Both the position numbers and the translations under genes were made by a program. A DNA stretch of 64,000 nt from JBCBKL01 sp963922565 (GTDB lineage: Bacteria; Pseudomonadota; Alphaproteobacteria; Rhodobacterales; Rhodobacteraceae). The stretch is from positions 20,083 through 84,082 of the forward strand of contig CAWUIQ010000014.1 of NCBI GenBank assembly GCA_963922565.1, given 5' to 3'. Of this stretch, positions 17,440 to 26,605 are shown piece after piece. The notes beneath the pieces were generated by a model. The model did no database searches and was not told the DNA's origin. It saw nothing but the letters and a program-made list of their open reading frames with translations. Numbering within the stretch: position 1 is the first letter of the stretch; each line of letters opens with the position of its first letter.

Positions 17440-18309
17440 TTGACCGACGACGCACCGGAATACCTGACCGTCCCCGAACTGGCTGCATTACTGCGGATCA
17501 AAGAGCGGAAGGTCTATGATCTCGCGTCATCCGGGCAGGTCCCGTGCTCGCGCGCGACGGGCAAGCTGCTGTTCCCACGCGCGGACGTCAAAGCATGGAT
17601 CGAGGACAATCGGACCGACATTCCGAAACCGCGGCCTAATGTGTTTCTGGGCAGTCATGATCCCCTTCTGGAATGGGCGATCAGGCAGTCGCATTGCGGG
17701 CTGCCATCGTTCTTTGACGGATCGCTTGATGGGTTGCGCCGCTTTCAGAACCGTGAGGGGATCGCGAGCGGGTTGCATATCTATGACAGTGCGAGCGACG
17801 GATGGAACATTCCGGCACTCGATGCGGAAGGGGTGGAAGACGCCGTGCTGATCGCCTGGGCGCGCCGACGCAGGGGTTTGGTCGTGCGGCCCGAAGCGAA
17901 GGATCAGATCCGGGTTATCGACGACCTGAGCGGAAAGCGCATCGCCGCCCGGCAAAAGCAATCGGGCGCTGCGCTGCTGCTGGCGGATCTCTTGGCCTCA
18001 GGCGATCTAGAGGGAGACAAGGTTTCGTTCACGGAGACAGCCCATAGCGAACAGGACGCCGTCATCACCGTCCAGCAGGGCGGTGCAGATGCGGCGTTCG
18101 GTTTGGAGGCGGTGGCGCGTCCGTTCGGCCTCCATTTCATCCCGCTGATCGAAGAGCGTTTCGATCTGCTGGTCGACCGACAAAGTTATTTCGAACCGCC
18201 AATCCAACGCCTGCTCAGCTTCTGCAAGACCACCGCGTTTCTGGAGCAGGCGGAAAACATGGGTGGCTACGACATCAGTGATCTGGGTGCAGTCCGGTGG
18301 AACGGCTGA
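17440..18309 (+). CDS. Helix-turn-helix regulator with PBP-like ligand domain, linked to tungstate transport
   Basis: This 289-residue protein has an excisionase-type HTH (about residues 8-58, YLTVPELAALLRIKERKVYDL...FPRADVKAWIEDN). It is followed by a periplasmic-binding-protein-like domain without a signal peptide (PBP_like, about 70-280), containing the FFDGSLDGLRRFQN and GSGAALLLADLLASG-type oxyanion loops (here KQSGAALLLADLLASGD). Such a chain should sense an anion in the cytoplasm and control transcription. The TTG start at 17440 is supported by AGAGAGG 7 bases upstream; the open frame continues back into tupA. Its position after tupBCA suggests tungstate/molybdate sensing. It may control the tup operon, but that is inference. 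Confidence 0.82.
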   Translation: MTDDAPEYLTVPELAALLRIKERKVYDLASSGQVPCSRATGKLLFPRADVKAWIEDNRTDIPKPRPNVFLGSHDPLLEWAIRQSHCGLPSFFDGSLDGLRRFQNREGIASGLHIYDSASDGWNIPALDAEGVEDAVLIAWARRRRGLVVRPEAKDQIRVIDDLSGKRIAARQKQSGAALLLADLLASGDLEGDKVSFTETAHSEQDAVITVQQGGADAAFGLEAVARPFGLHFIPLIEERFDLLVDRQSYFEPPIQRLLSFCKTTAFLEQAENMGGYDISDLGAVRWNG

Positions 18310-18321
18310 CGGTTTTGCCGA

Positions 18322-20250
18322 TCACGACTTGGGCCGACTGACTGGCACGGTTCTGTCTTCGCGCAGCATACCTGCCCCCGGAAGCTTTCTATCCATGAAT
18401 TCAATGGCCTCTGCGCCATAGTTGAACCAGAATCGCTCTGTCGCTGTCTCCCTGATACGCAACCCGTCCGGCAGGTCGACCAGCGTTAACGAAGCTTGAG
18501 CCGCCAGTCGAACCACGCGGGACCAGGCCACGCTGTCCCCCCAACCCGCGACATAGATCTGTCCTTGCGCCAGCCGCACGGCAAATGGACGGCCGGACAT
18601 GTCGGCGATCAGCACCTCCCCGTCACCTTCCAGATGCTCAACATATCGTTCGACCTGACCGCCACCCTCAAGGGCCCGTGCCATGTCAGCCCGGATGCTT
18701 TCGACCCGGGTGACCCTCAAATCAGAGCCGGGCAGCGCAGGCGGTAGCGGGACGGGAATGCTGAATTCCCCGTCACGCACGGCGCTGCGGGGGCCCAGCA
18801 CGACCTGACCGTCAGCAGCCATCAGCGCCGCCTTCAGATCATCCGGCATGTGCATCAGGCCCGGAACCATGATCAGATCGTATCCACTGAAATCGCGGGT
18901 GGTCGCGGCAACGATATCGATCGAAAGCCCGAGCGCGCGTAACGCCCGATAAACATCGAAGACCAACCCGAAATAGCTGTTCCCTTCTCCATGGGGCTGC
19001 ACCGCCCACGCGGCATCGGCATCGTAGTCGAAGAGCAGCGCGACCGGCGCCTGGGCAGGCTCAACATCGGGTGCATCGGCCAGTTCCGCAGTGACGGCCC
19101 GCGCCTCTTCGAAAGCCTCGGCCTCGGAATGGTCAGGACGCAAGAGGCCGGCATGCATCTGCTCCTGCGCGAACGGCGCCTGCCGCCAGCGGAAATAGCA
19201 CACCGCTTCGGCCCCGTGGGCGAATGCCTCCCACGTCCAGAGCCGGACCATACCGGGCAATGGCGCGGGATTGCGCGGTGCCCAGTTCACCGGCCCAGGC
19301 TGCTGTTCCATCACCCACCATCGACCCCGGCCAACGGCGCGGTAAAGGTCGTGGTGAAACGCCTGAAAATCGGGATCGCCCTGATGCGCATAGGCGCGTT
19401 GATGGGCGGGCGACGCGCCGACCCGGTCCTCCAGAAACCCCAGCGGATAGCTGTCCCATGTCGCGAAATCGAGATCGGCCCCCACCTTGAAGTGATCGAA
19501 TTCGGTGACGCGCCCCATGTAGTTGTGGGAAATCGGCGCCTCGGAATGCCTGCGGATAATCTCGGCCTGCGCGGCATTGAAAACCACGACCTGATCCGAT
19601 GAAAACCGGCGAAAGGCTAGCACGTGGGCCGGGTTCGGCTCGGTCACAGTCAGGTTGGGCAAGTCGCTCTGGTCGAAATCATCGTACTCCATCGACCAGA
19701 AGACGTTACCCCAGGCGTCGTTGAGGACACCGATGTCGCCGTACCGGTCCCGCAGCCAATGCCGAAAGGCCAGCCGTGCGGCGTCAGAATAGCTGAGGAT
19801 GGTATCGTGGCATCCATATTCATTGTCAGTCTGCCATGCGGCGACATGCGGATTGGGCCCATAGCGCTGCGCGACCGCCTCGACGATCCGGCGGCATTCG
19901 TCCAGATATCCCGCGTGGCTGAAGCAATAGTGCCGCCGCGAGCCAAAGCCGCGCGGACGCCCCTCGGCATCAACGGCGATCATGTCGGGGTATTTGTCGA
20001 CGACCCATCGGGGCGGCGTCGCGGTCGGTGTACCAAGAACAACCTTCAGCCCCGCCTGACCCAGAACGTCGATGGCCCGATCAAGCCAAACCCAGTCGAA
20101 CTGCCCCTCGGTCGGTTCCATGCGCTTCCACGCAAACTCTCCGATACGAACCCAGGTCAAACCCAGATCGACCATACGCCGTGCGTCGTCGGCCCAAACC
20201 TCTTCGGGCCAGTGTTCGGGATAATAGCAGACACCCAAGCTGCGCTTCAC
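18322..20250 (-). CDS. Beta-galactosidase, GH42 family
   Basis: This 642-residue cytoplasmic glycoside hydrolase of family 42 cleaves beta-linked galactosides. The TIM barrel starts GVCYYPEHWPEEVWADDARRM. The acid/base is E144 in TDNEYGCH and the nucleophile is E315 in WWVMEQQPGPVNW. It is followed by the GH42 trimerisation domain (about 385-580) and a C-terminal beta domain. The GTG start at 20250 overlaps the SMP-30 stop by 4 bases (GTGA) and matches the family N-terminus; the longer frame is rejected. It is the terminal gene of the galactoside operon. Confidence 0.92.
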   Translation of the reverse strand: MKRSLGVCYYPEHWPEEVWADDARRMVDLGLTWVRIGEFAWKRMEPTEGQFDWVWLDRAIDVLGQAGLKVVLGTPTATPPRWVVDKYPDMIAVDAEGRPRGFGSRRHYCFSHAGYLDECRRIVEAVAQRYGPNPHVAAWQTDNEYGCHDTILSYSDAARLAFRHWLRDRYGDIGVLNDAWGNVFWSMEYDDFDQSDLPNLTVTEPNPAHVLAFRRFSSDQVVVFNAAQAEIIRRHSEAPISHNYMGRVTEFDHFKVGADLDFATWDSYPLGFLEDRVGASPAHQRAYAHQGDPDFQAFHHDLYRAVGRGRWWVMEQQPGPVNWAPRNPAPLPGMVRLWTWEAFAHGAEAVCYFRWRQAPFAQEQMHAGLLRPDHSEAEAFEEARAVTAELADAPDVEPAQAPVALLFDYDADAAWAVQPHGEGNSYFGLVFDVYRALRALGLSIDIVAATTRDFSGYDLIMVPGLMHMPDDLKAALMAADGQVVLGPRSAVRDGEFSIPVPLPPALPGSDLRVTRVESIRADMARALEGGGQVERYVEHLEGDGEVLIADMSGRPFAVRLAQGQIYVAGWGDSVAWSRVVRLAAQASLTLVDLPDGLRIRETATERFWFNYGAEAIEFMDRKLPGAGMLREDRTVPVSRPKS

Positions 20251-21074
20251 AGGATCACCTGATGTTCTGCCTGGCCCTTGACGTCGAGTTCGATAGCAAA
20301 GGTCATGCCGCCCTGCCCTTCGTCCACGCCGTCCGCGGCGCTGGTGACAAACAGCGTGGACAGGTGGGGCCCGCCAAAGGCCGGACACGAGGCTTGCGTC
20401 GCCGGAACCTCGACCGCGTGCAGACACGAACCATCGGCATCATAACAAGCGACCAGGGACGCACCCCATTGTGCATTCCAGAACCCTCCCCCGGCATCGA
20501 CGACCGCGCCGTCGGGGTTCAGGCCATCCTCACGCAGATCAAGGAATTCTTCGGGCTCGCCTTTGGGCCATCCATGATCGTCCAGCACTTGGCGCATCAC
20601 GCGGCGCGTCCACGTATCGGCGAAATATGCATGGGATCCATCAGGCGAGAAACAGATCGCATTGCTGACGGTGATGTCCGGATATAGCTTGCGCAGCTCA
20701 CCGCGATAATACCGATAGATCGCCCCCGCCCGCGGTTCGGCGGCCTTGCCCATCGTCCCGATCCAGAAGCCGCCAAAAGGGTCGGCCCGGCCATCGTTGG
20801 AACGTGTCGCCGGGTTATCAGCCTCAAGCGGCACGACCCGCTCGCGTTCACCCAAACGGATGTCAAAGCGCCAGAGCGCGGATTCAGATGCCATCAGAAG
20901 CGTGTCCTCATCGACCCAACCGGCTGAACTGACATGTTCATCGAACTCCCAAATCTGAGATTTCGAAAGCAACCGCTTGCCAAGGATATCGAACCAGAAA
21001 AGCTCTTGCCGTTTCGGGTGCCAAAGCGGTCCCTCACCAAGCGCGCAAACCCTGTCGTCAAAGACCTGCATCAA
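20247..21074 (-). CDS. SMP-30/gluconolactonase-family sugar lactonase
   Basis: This 275-residue six-bladed beta-propeller (SGL/SMP-30) probably hydrolyses galactono-lactone formed by the dehydrogenase of this operon. Visible family motifs are LGEGPLWHPKRQELFWFDI (metal-ligand Glu near residue 14), NDGRADPFGGFWIGTMG and FSPDGSHAYFADTWTRRV (Asp metal ligand), plus NPDGAVVDAGGGFWNAQWG. It overlaps dgoA by 4 bases at its start and the GH42 gene at its end. Substrate is inferred from context. Confidence 0.88.
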   Translation of the reverse strand: MMQVFDDRVCALGEGPLWHPKRQELFWFDILGKRLLSKSQIWEFDEHVSSAGWVDEDTLLMASESALWRFDIRLGERERVVPLEADNPATRSNDGRADPFGGFWIGTMGKAAEPRAGAIYRYYRGELRKLYPDITVSNAICFSPDGSHAYFADTWTRRVMRQVLDDHGWPKGEPEEFLDLREDGLNPDGAVVDAGGGFWNAQWGASLVACYDADGSCLHAVEVPATQASCPAFGGPHLSTLFVTSAADGVDEGQGGMTFAIELDVKGQAEHQVIL

Positions 21075-21679
21075 CCCTCCAGGGCGGCATCATAAGCGGC
21101 GACGATTTCGGCCCCGCGGCGGCCGACCTCGTCCGCCGATAGTCCGGGTTTGTAGAGGGCCGAACCGATGCCGAACCCGGTGGCGCCAACCGCAAACCAG
21201 TCGGCAAAGTTCTCGGGTGCGGCCCCACCAACGGCATAGGTCTTGACCGCTTTAGGCAAGACCGCCCGGATCGCTTTCAGCCCCGCCGGCCCCATAAGCT
21301 CGGCCGGAAACATCTTGAGCGCATCAGCCCCGAACCCAAGCGCCGCGAAGCATTCGCTGGGCGTGTAAACACCGGGATAGGAGGCGAGCCCCGCCCCCTT
21401 CGTCGCGGCGATGACCGCCCCGTTGCAGTCCGGTGAGACGACCATGCGGGCACCGATGCGGGCCAGTTCCTCGACATCAGCCACGGTCAGAACGGTCCCC
21501 GCCCCGATGAGCGCGCGATCACCGCAAGCCTCAACCATCGCGGCAATGCTGTCGAAGGGATCGGGCGAGTTCAGCGGCACCTCGATCTTGTCGATCCCGG
21601 CGCCGATCAAGGCTTCGCAAACCGGCACAGCCTCGTCGGGGGTGATGCCGCGCAGAATGGCAATGATCTCGCGGCTCAT
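21071..21679 (-). CDS. dgoA: 2-dehydro-3-deoxy-6-phosphogalactonate aldolase
   Basis: This 202-residue KDPG/KDPGal aldolase splits KDPGal into pyruvate and glyceraldehyde-3-phosphate. The active-site glutamate lies in KIEVPLNSPDPF and the Schiff-base lysine in GADALKMFPAELMGPAGLKA. GAGTVL and VSPDCN are further family motifs. The KMFPAE variant and the company of DgoK favour the galactonate version over Eda. It overlaps dgoK by 4 bases and the lactonase by 4 bases. Confidence 0.92.
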   Translation of the reverse strand: MSREIIAILRGITPDEAVPVCEALIGAGIDKIEVPLNSPDPFDSIAAMVEACGDRALIGAGTVLTVADVEELARIGARMVVSPDCNGAVIAATKGAGLASYPGVYTPSECFAALGFGADALKMFPAELMGPAGLKAIRAVLPKAVKTYAVGGAAPENFADWFAVGATGFGIGSALYKPGLSADEVGRRGAEIVAAYDAALEG

Positions 21680-22545
21680 GCCCCCTCCAACGCCTTATGG
21701 GCAGCACAAAGGCCAAGAAGGGTCATCTCGTCTCCCTCCGCCAGCGTTACCGGAACACCCTGAAGTTCCAGCGCCTGCTTGTAGGCCCCGGCCACCCGAT
21801 GGGCCCCGACCACCGCGACATGCTGACCCAGCCAATAGGGGCGCATCGCGGCAAGCTCGGCCCCAATGAGAAGACCGGAAAGGCGCGCATAGGCTGTTGT
21901 CGATGCAGTTCCGTGCAGCAATCCGCCGGCGCGGATCCCGAATAAAGCGGCGGCAAGAGTTTCGGGGCGCGACATCGTCTCGGCCAAGGCGCCTTGAAAC
22001 GCCTCATCATCCCAGCCCTCGATTAGCGAATGGCGCAGCACGGAATGTTCACAAAGCAATGCGAACAATTCGCCCGTCATGGCGGTGCGGAAACTCACGA
22101 TTTCACCGGCACTGATATGCGCCCACTTCGTGTGGGTGCCGGGCAGGCAGATCACACCATCAAAATCGGGGTGTCGCGAAAGGAAGCCGGCAATCTGCGT
22201 CTCTTCTCCGCGCATGACTTCGGGCGGCTGCTCCTGACGAAGACCGGGCAGGATATGCACGCCGTCCACCTGGGTTGCCTGCTCCAGACCGGGTGGTGCG
22301 CAGGGCACTGACACGTATGGGGCCTCGGCCCAGCCCTGCCGTGAACCTACCATGCCGCAGGCGATCACCGGCCATGATCCCTTGCCAACAAGCTTATGCA
22401 AAGCGGGCGCGAAATCTTCAGGCCGCAGCCTGCCCATACCGTCCTCTGATTCATGGCGATCAAGAACCACGTCATCGGCGCTCATCTCCCACACACGCAA
22501 ATGCGATGTTCCCCAGTCGACAGCGATCCAGTCCGGCCCGGTCAT
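21676..22545 (-). CDS. dgoK: 2-dehydro-3-deoxygalactonokinase
   Basis: This 289-residue DgoK-family kinase phosphorylates 2-keto-3-deoxygalactonate to KDPGal. The phosphate-1 loop WIAVDWGTSHLRVW opens the protein. ACGMVGSRQGWAEAPYV and CLPGTHTKWAHI are DgoK signatures, and the adenosine motif is GVHRV-like (VVGAHRVAGAYKQAL). The ATG at 22545 is in ATGA overlap with the SDR gene; the longer frame upstream is a shadow. Confidence 0.92.
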   Translation of the reverse strand: MTGPDWIAVDWGTSHLRVWEMSADDVVLDRHESEDGMGRLRPEDFAPALHKLVGKGSWPVIACGMVGSRQGWAEAPYVSVPCAPPGLEQATQVDGVHILPGLRQEQPPEVMRGEETQIAGFLSRHPDFDGVICLPGTHTKWAHISAGEIVSFRTAMTGELFALLCEHSVLRHSLIEGWDDEAFQGALAETMSRPETLAAALFGIRAGGLLHGTASTTAYARLSGLLIGAELAAMRPYWLGQHVAVVGAHRVAGAYKQALELQGVPVTLAEGDEMTLLGLCAAHKALEGA

Positions 22546-23312
22546 CCTGAAACCACCACGCCTCCGTCCACGACCAGCGCCTGACCCGTCATCATGCGAC
22601 TGGCCTCTGAAGCGAGGAACAGCGTTGCATCGACGATATCGCGGGGCACGAGGTGTTCCTTGAGGCATTGGCGGTCGAGATGGGCGGCCAGGTCTTCGGG
22701 CGTGGCCCACAGATCCATCTGCCGCTGTGTCAGCACCCAGCCCGGCATAAGCGCGTTGACGCGGATGCCATCGGGCCCGAGTTCGCGGGCGAGGCCGCGC
22801 GTCAGCCCGGTGATCCCGGCCTTGGCAGCGACATAGCCCGGGTATCCCGCATTGCCCATCATGTAGCTGATGGAGGAAAAGTTGATGATGGCCCCATACC
22901 CTGCGGCCTTCATTCCGGGTGCCGCGGCCTGCGCGGTAAAGAAATGCGGGCGCAGGTTAATGGCCTGCCCTCTGTCCCAGTCTTCAACGCTGTAATCCGG
23001 GGTCTTGTGGCGGGTGTCGTTGGCGGCATTGTTCACCAGCCTTGTGATGGGGCCATGAGCCTCTTCCGCCTGCACCATCGCGGCCCTGAGCGCGCCGATA
23101 TCGGTGATGTCGCATGGCATGAAGAGCGGCTTGATCCCGTGCTTTTCCGCCATCTCATCGCAGAATGCCATCGCATCCGAGCGCTGGACAAAGGCGACCT
23201 TTGCGCCCTGTTCAATGAACCCTTCGGTCAGGGATGCACCGATGCCTGCACCACCGCCAGTGATAAACACCGACGTATCCTTGAGATCGTGGAACGTGAC
23301 GAATTCGCTCAT
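22542..23312 (-). CDS. SDR-family sugar dehydrogenase (probable galactose 1-dehydrogenase)
   Basis: This 256-residue classical short-chain dehydrogenase has a cofactor loop TGGGAGIG (residues 19-26), NNAAND, and catalytic Ser...Tyr-x3-Lys in SSISYMMGNAGYPGYVAAK. The C-terminus MMTGQALVVDGGVVVSG is typical. In this operon it should oxidise D-galactose (or another aldose) at C1 to the lactone, feeding SMP-30, DgoK and DgoA. It starts 4 bases inside the end of the alpha-galactosidase gene. The precise sugar is inferred. Confidence 0.87.
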   Translation of the reverse strand: MSEFVTFHDLKDTSVFITGGGAGIGASLTEGFIEQGAKVAFVQRSDAMAFCDEMAEKHGIKPLFMPCDITDIGALRAAMVQAEEAHGPITRLVNNAANDTRHKTPDYSVEDWDRGQAINLRPHFFTAQAAAPGMKAAGYGAIINFSSISYMMGNAGYPGYVAAKAGITGLTRGLARELGPDGIRVNALMPGWVLTQRQMDLWATPEDLAAHLDRQCLKEHLVPRDIVDATLFLASEASRMMTGQALVVDGGVVVSG

Positions 23313-24643
23313 GCCGCCTTCCTCACGCGGGCAAATTCGGGGACCCAGTCGCCGTGGGCGGTGAGCAGATCGGTGACCAGCGACCGGATCTGGCGCAGGT
23401 CAAGTTCGGCCGCCGTGTGCGGGTCCATCATGGCCGCGTGATAGATGTGTTCGACATTTTCCTCGACCAGCGCGCGCACAACCAGTTCCTGCACGTTGAT
23501 CTGGGTGCGCATCAGCGCGACCAGTTGGGGCGGGATGTCATCAACCACTGACGGCTGCACGCCATTGCGATCGACAAGGCACGGCACCTCGACCGCGGCC
23601 CCGATGGGCAATTGCGGCGCCTGACCCCGATTGGGCAGGTTGCCATAGATCGTATAGGGCGCATCGGTGACCATCGCATTCATGATCTCGGCGGCGAATT
23701 CGTGGCTCTTTTCAACCGCGATATCGGCGGTCTTGAGCGTCTCGGCCTGTGCCGCCCATTCGGCGATCTGCTCTTCGCAGCGCTGCGGATATTCATCGAG
23801 CGGGATCGAGAAGTCTTCGATCAGATCGTTCCGGCCATCCTTGATGAACCAGGGGACGTATTCGGCGAAATGTTCGGAGCTTTCGGTGCAGAAGTATCCC
23901 AAATGCTCCATCACCTCGTACCGGACCTTGTTGGCGCAGCGCGGCATCAAAAGCGGCGGCTTGGGCAGGCGGCCCTCGGCATATCCGCGCCGCAGATCGG
24001 GATAGATCGAGCGACCCTGATGTTCGAGCTTGAGGAAGAATGCGACGTGATTGACCCCCGCCACGCGGTAGTCAATCTGATCCTTTGGCAGGTCGAGATC
24101 ATGCGCCAGTTCCTCAACCGTGTTCTGCACCGAATGGCACAGCCCTACTTGCCTTACATGGGGGTACCGTTCCGCCAAGGCCCACGTGTTTATGGCCATC
24201 GGGTTCACGTATTGCAGCATCAGCGCATCGGGGCACAGCTCTGCCATGTCCGCGGCAAGCCGCCAAAGATGCGGAACCGTCCTCAGCCCACGCATGATGC
24301 CACCAATGCCAAGCGTGTCGGCGATGGTCTGGCGCAGGCCGTACTGCTTCGGGATCTCAAAGTCGGTCACGGTGCAGGGGCGATAACCGCCGATCTGAAA
24401 GGCGACGACGACAAAGTCGGCACCATCCACGGCCTCGCGCTGGTTCATCGTCGTCTCGACGCGCGCACCGGCCTTCATCGCCATGACCAGCTTTTTGGCC
24501 ACCACTTCGGACTCCGCGAGGCGCTTTGCGTCGATGTCCATCAGCGTGAACGTCGCGTCGGAAAGGGCGGGGAAATGCAACGCATCGCCCACGATGTTCT
24601 TCATGAAAATCGTGCTGCCCGCACCGATGAAAGCGATTTTCAT
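23309..24643 (-). CDS. melA: Alpha-galactosidase, GH4 family
   Basis: This 444-residue NAD+- and divalent-metal-dependent GH4 enzyme has an N-terminal Rossmann motif MKIAFIGAGSTIF. VNPMAINTWA, LCHSVQ (metal-site Cys/His) and VAGVNHVAFF are the signature positions of MelA-type alpha-galactosidases. It is cytoplasmic and hydrolyses alpha-galactosides such as melibiose or raffinose-type sugars after import. The ATG at 24643 is in ATGA overlap with the upstream permease; the 96-codon extension lacks support. Confidence 0.92.
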   Translation of the reverse strand: MKIAFIGAGSTIFMKNIVGDALHFPALSDATFTLMDIDAKRLAESEVVAKKLVMAMKAGARVETTMNQREAVDGADFVVVAFQIGGYRPCTVTDFEIPKQYGLRQTIADTLGIGGIMRGLRTVPHLWRLAADMAELCPDALMLQYVNPMAINTWALAERYPHVRQVGLCHSVQNTVEELAHDLDLPKDQIDYRVAGVNHVAFFLKLEHQGRSIYPDLRRGYAEGRLPKPPLLMPRCANKVRYEVMEHLGYFCTESSEHFAEYVPWFIKDGRNDLIEDFSIPLDEYPQRCEEQIAEWAAQAETLKTADIAVEKSHEFAAEIMNAMVTDAPYTIYGNLPNRGQAPQLPIGAAVEVPCLVDRNGVQPSVVDDIPPQLVALMRTQINVQELVVRALVEENVEHIYHAAMMDPHTAAELDLRQIRSLVTDLLTAHGDWVPEFARVRKAA

Positions 24644-25488
24644 TTCACAGCTCCGAGTGTCAGACCGGCGATGAAGTGCCGTTGCATCAGAAAGAACATG
24701 ACGACAGGCGGAACCGCCGCCAGCAGCGACGCCGCCGAAACCAGATGCCAGTTGTTCACGAACTGCCCGTTGAGGGCCCGAACCCCGGCAGTGATCGGCT
24801 TGGCCGTTTCCCCCTGGGTCAGCACGTTGGCCCAAAAGAAATCGTTCCAGACGAACGTAAAGATCAGCACGGCCAGTGCCGCCACGGCCGGACGCACCAG
24901 GGGCAGAACGACGTACCAGAAGATCTTCCATTCGGCCACGCCCTCAATCCGGGCGCTTTCGATCAGATCAAAGGGCAGCGCCTTGATGAAATTGCGCATG
25001 AAAAGCGTGCAGAACCCGGTCTGAAACGCCGAATGGAACAGGACCTGTCCCTGGATCGTGTCGTAAAGCCCAGTCTGCACCGACATGTCCCGCACCGGCA
25101 CCATCAGGATCTGGAAGGGCACGAAGTTCCCTGCGACGAACAGAAAAAACAGCGGCAAGGCCACCCGAAAGCGATAGATCGCCAGCGCGTATCCCGCCAG
25201 ACAGGCGAGCGCGACCGAAATCGTCACCGTCGGCACCGTGATAAGCACCGAATTCATCAGGTACATCGCGGCCTGACTTTGGGTGAAAACGGCCTGGTAG
25301 TTGGCGAAAAGCTCGAATGAAGACGGCCAGCCAAAGACGTTACCCGCGTTGATGTCCGATCCGGGCCGGATTGACGTCAAGAAGATCGCGATGAGCGGCA
25401 ACAGCCAGATCAGCAGGGCAACCGGCAGAAAGGCCTGATAGCTGGCGCGGGCAACGGGGCCGGACTTTTCGATGGGACGGGGAAACAT
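24640..25488 (-). CDS. Sugar ABC transporter permease, MalG type
   Basis: This 282-residue CUT1 permease has six predicted membrane segments and the EAA loop LIESARIEGVAEWKIFWYVVLPLVRPA. It pairs with the MalF-type permease, whose stop is 1 bp from its start. It imports the galactoside for the glycosidases of the same operon. Confidence 0.9.
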   Translation of the reverse strand: MFPRPIEKSGPVARASYQAFLPVALLIWLLPLIAIFLTSIRPGSDINAGNVFGWPSSFELFANYQAVFTQSQAAMYLMNSVLITVPTVTISVALACLAGYALAIYRFRVALPLFFLFVAGNFVPFQILMVPVRDMSVQTGLYDTIQGQVLFHSAFQTGFCTLFMRNFIKALPFDLIESARIEGVAEWKIFWYVVLPLVRPAVAALAVLIFTFVWNDFFWANVLTQGETAKPITAGVRALNGQFVNNWHLVSAASLLAAVPPVVMFFLMQRHFIAGLTLGAVK

Positions 25489-25489
25489 C

Positions 25490-26485
25490 TCAGCGGGCCT
25501 CCCGTTCGTCCTGGTACATCCGCCACAGGAAGTAGCTGATGTAGAACAGCATGATGATGAAAAGGACCGTCGCGATGGCCGAGCCGTATCCGTACCGGTC
25601 GCCGTATTCGGAAATCGCTGTTTCGAACATGTAATAGGCCAACACGTTGGTCGACCCGAATGGCCCGCCCTGCGTCATGATCGCGATCATGTCGAATGAT
25701 CGCAGCGCGCCGATGACCGTCACGACAACCGCGATGAACGTGGCCGGGCGCAATTGCGGGATGACGACATACCACAGCATCCGCCAGCCCTTGGCGCCGT
25801 CAAGCCGCGCCGCCTCGATCTGGTCGGCAGCCACATTGTTGAGGCCGGTGAGATACAGGATCATGCAATAGGCGATCTGGGGCCAAAGACCGGCGGCGAT
25901 AATGCCATAGGTCGCGTATTCGGGCGACGACAGGATGTCAGGCGGCGTGCGCGAGCATTTGAAGGTCGCGTTGCCAAGGATGTTGACCGTCTCTTCGCAG
26001 TAAATGGCCTTCCAAATGCTTCCGATCACACCGAAATCCGGGTTGTAGAACCAGCCAAAGATCAGGCCCACAACGACTTGGCTGATAACAAACGGAAAAA
26101 AGAACATCGACTTGTAAAACCGCATCCCCGTGACCGTCTGGTTCAGGAAAAGTGCGATGAACAGGCCCGCAGGCACGGCGAGCATGTAGAGGATCAGCCA
26201 GATGACGTTGTTCTTGAGCGAGGTCCAGAATTTCGGGTCGTCCCAAAGCTTGGCGTAGTTTTCGAAACCGACCCAGACGGCGGTCGATTCACCATCAGCC
26301 GTGTAAAGCCCGTTCCATTGGTAAAGGCTGAGCCACAGGGACTGGAAGATCGGGATGACAACGTAAATCGAAAAGAAAACGAGAGCGGGGATCAGAAAGA
26401 ACCACGGCGCGACTGCAAGCTTGTTACGCGACAGCCACGAGGCGCGCGTCACCGCCTGTGTTTCGGAAAGAGACGTTACAGCCAT
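25490..26485 (-). CDS. Sugar ABC transporter permease, MalF type
   Basis: This 331-residue CUT1 permease has an extended N-terminus and about six membrane segments, with the EAA loop QIEAARLDGAKGWRMLWYVVIPQLRPA. A loop with two cysteines (about residues 160-175, YCEETVN...FKCSRT) lies on the predicted periplasmic side and is unusual for the family; it may form a disulfide. It follows the binding protein after a 120-bp gap with a strong stem-loop. Confidence 0.9.
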   Translation of the reverse strand: MAVTSLSETQAVTRASWLSRNKLAVAPWFFLIPALVFFSIYVVIPIFQSLWLSLYQWNGLYTADGESTAVWVGFENYAKLWDDPKFWTSLKNNVIWLILYMLAVPAGLFIALFLNQTVTGMRFYKSMFFFPFVISQVVVGLIFGWFYNPDFGVIGSIWKAIYCEETVNILGNATFKCSRTPPDILSSPEYATYGIIAAGLWPQIAYCMILYLTGLNNVAADQIEAARLDGAKGWRMLWYVVIPQLRPATFIAVVVTVIGALRSFDMIAIMTQGGPFGSTNVLAYYMFETAISEYGDRYGYGSAIATVLFIIMLFYISYFLWRMYQDEREAR

Positions 26486-26566
26486 CGGGTCGCCTCGCTT
26501 TCGGGTTGTTGGTGTTCCGGCGCATTCGGCGCCGCGTGCGGGATATGCCCCTCGGGTCAGTCGGTT

Positions 26567-26596
26567 GGATGGCCCGCCCCGAAAAGCGGGCCATCC
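26567..26596 (-). promoter_or_regulatory. Strong stem-loop between binding protein and permease genes
   Basis: An 11-bp perfect inverted repeat (GGATGGCCCGC/GCGGGCCATCC, loop of 8) lies just after the binding-protein stop. There is no T-tract on the minus strand, so it more likely blocks 3' exonucleases or attenuates, keeping the binding protein in excess. Confidence 0.65.
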
Positions 26597-26605
26597 GGTC
26601 GGGTC

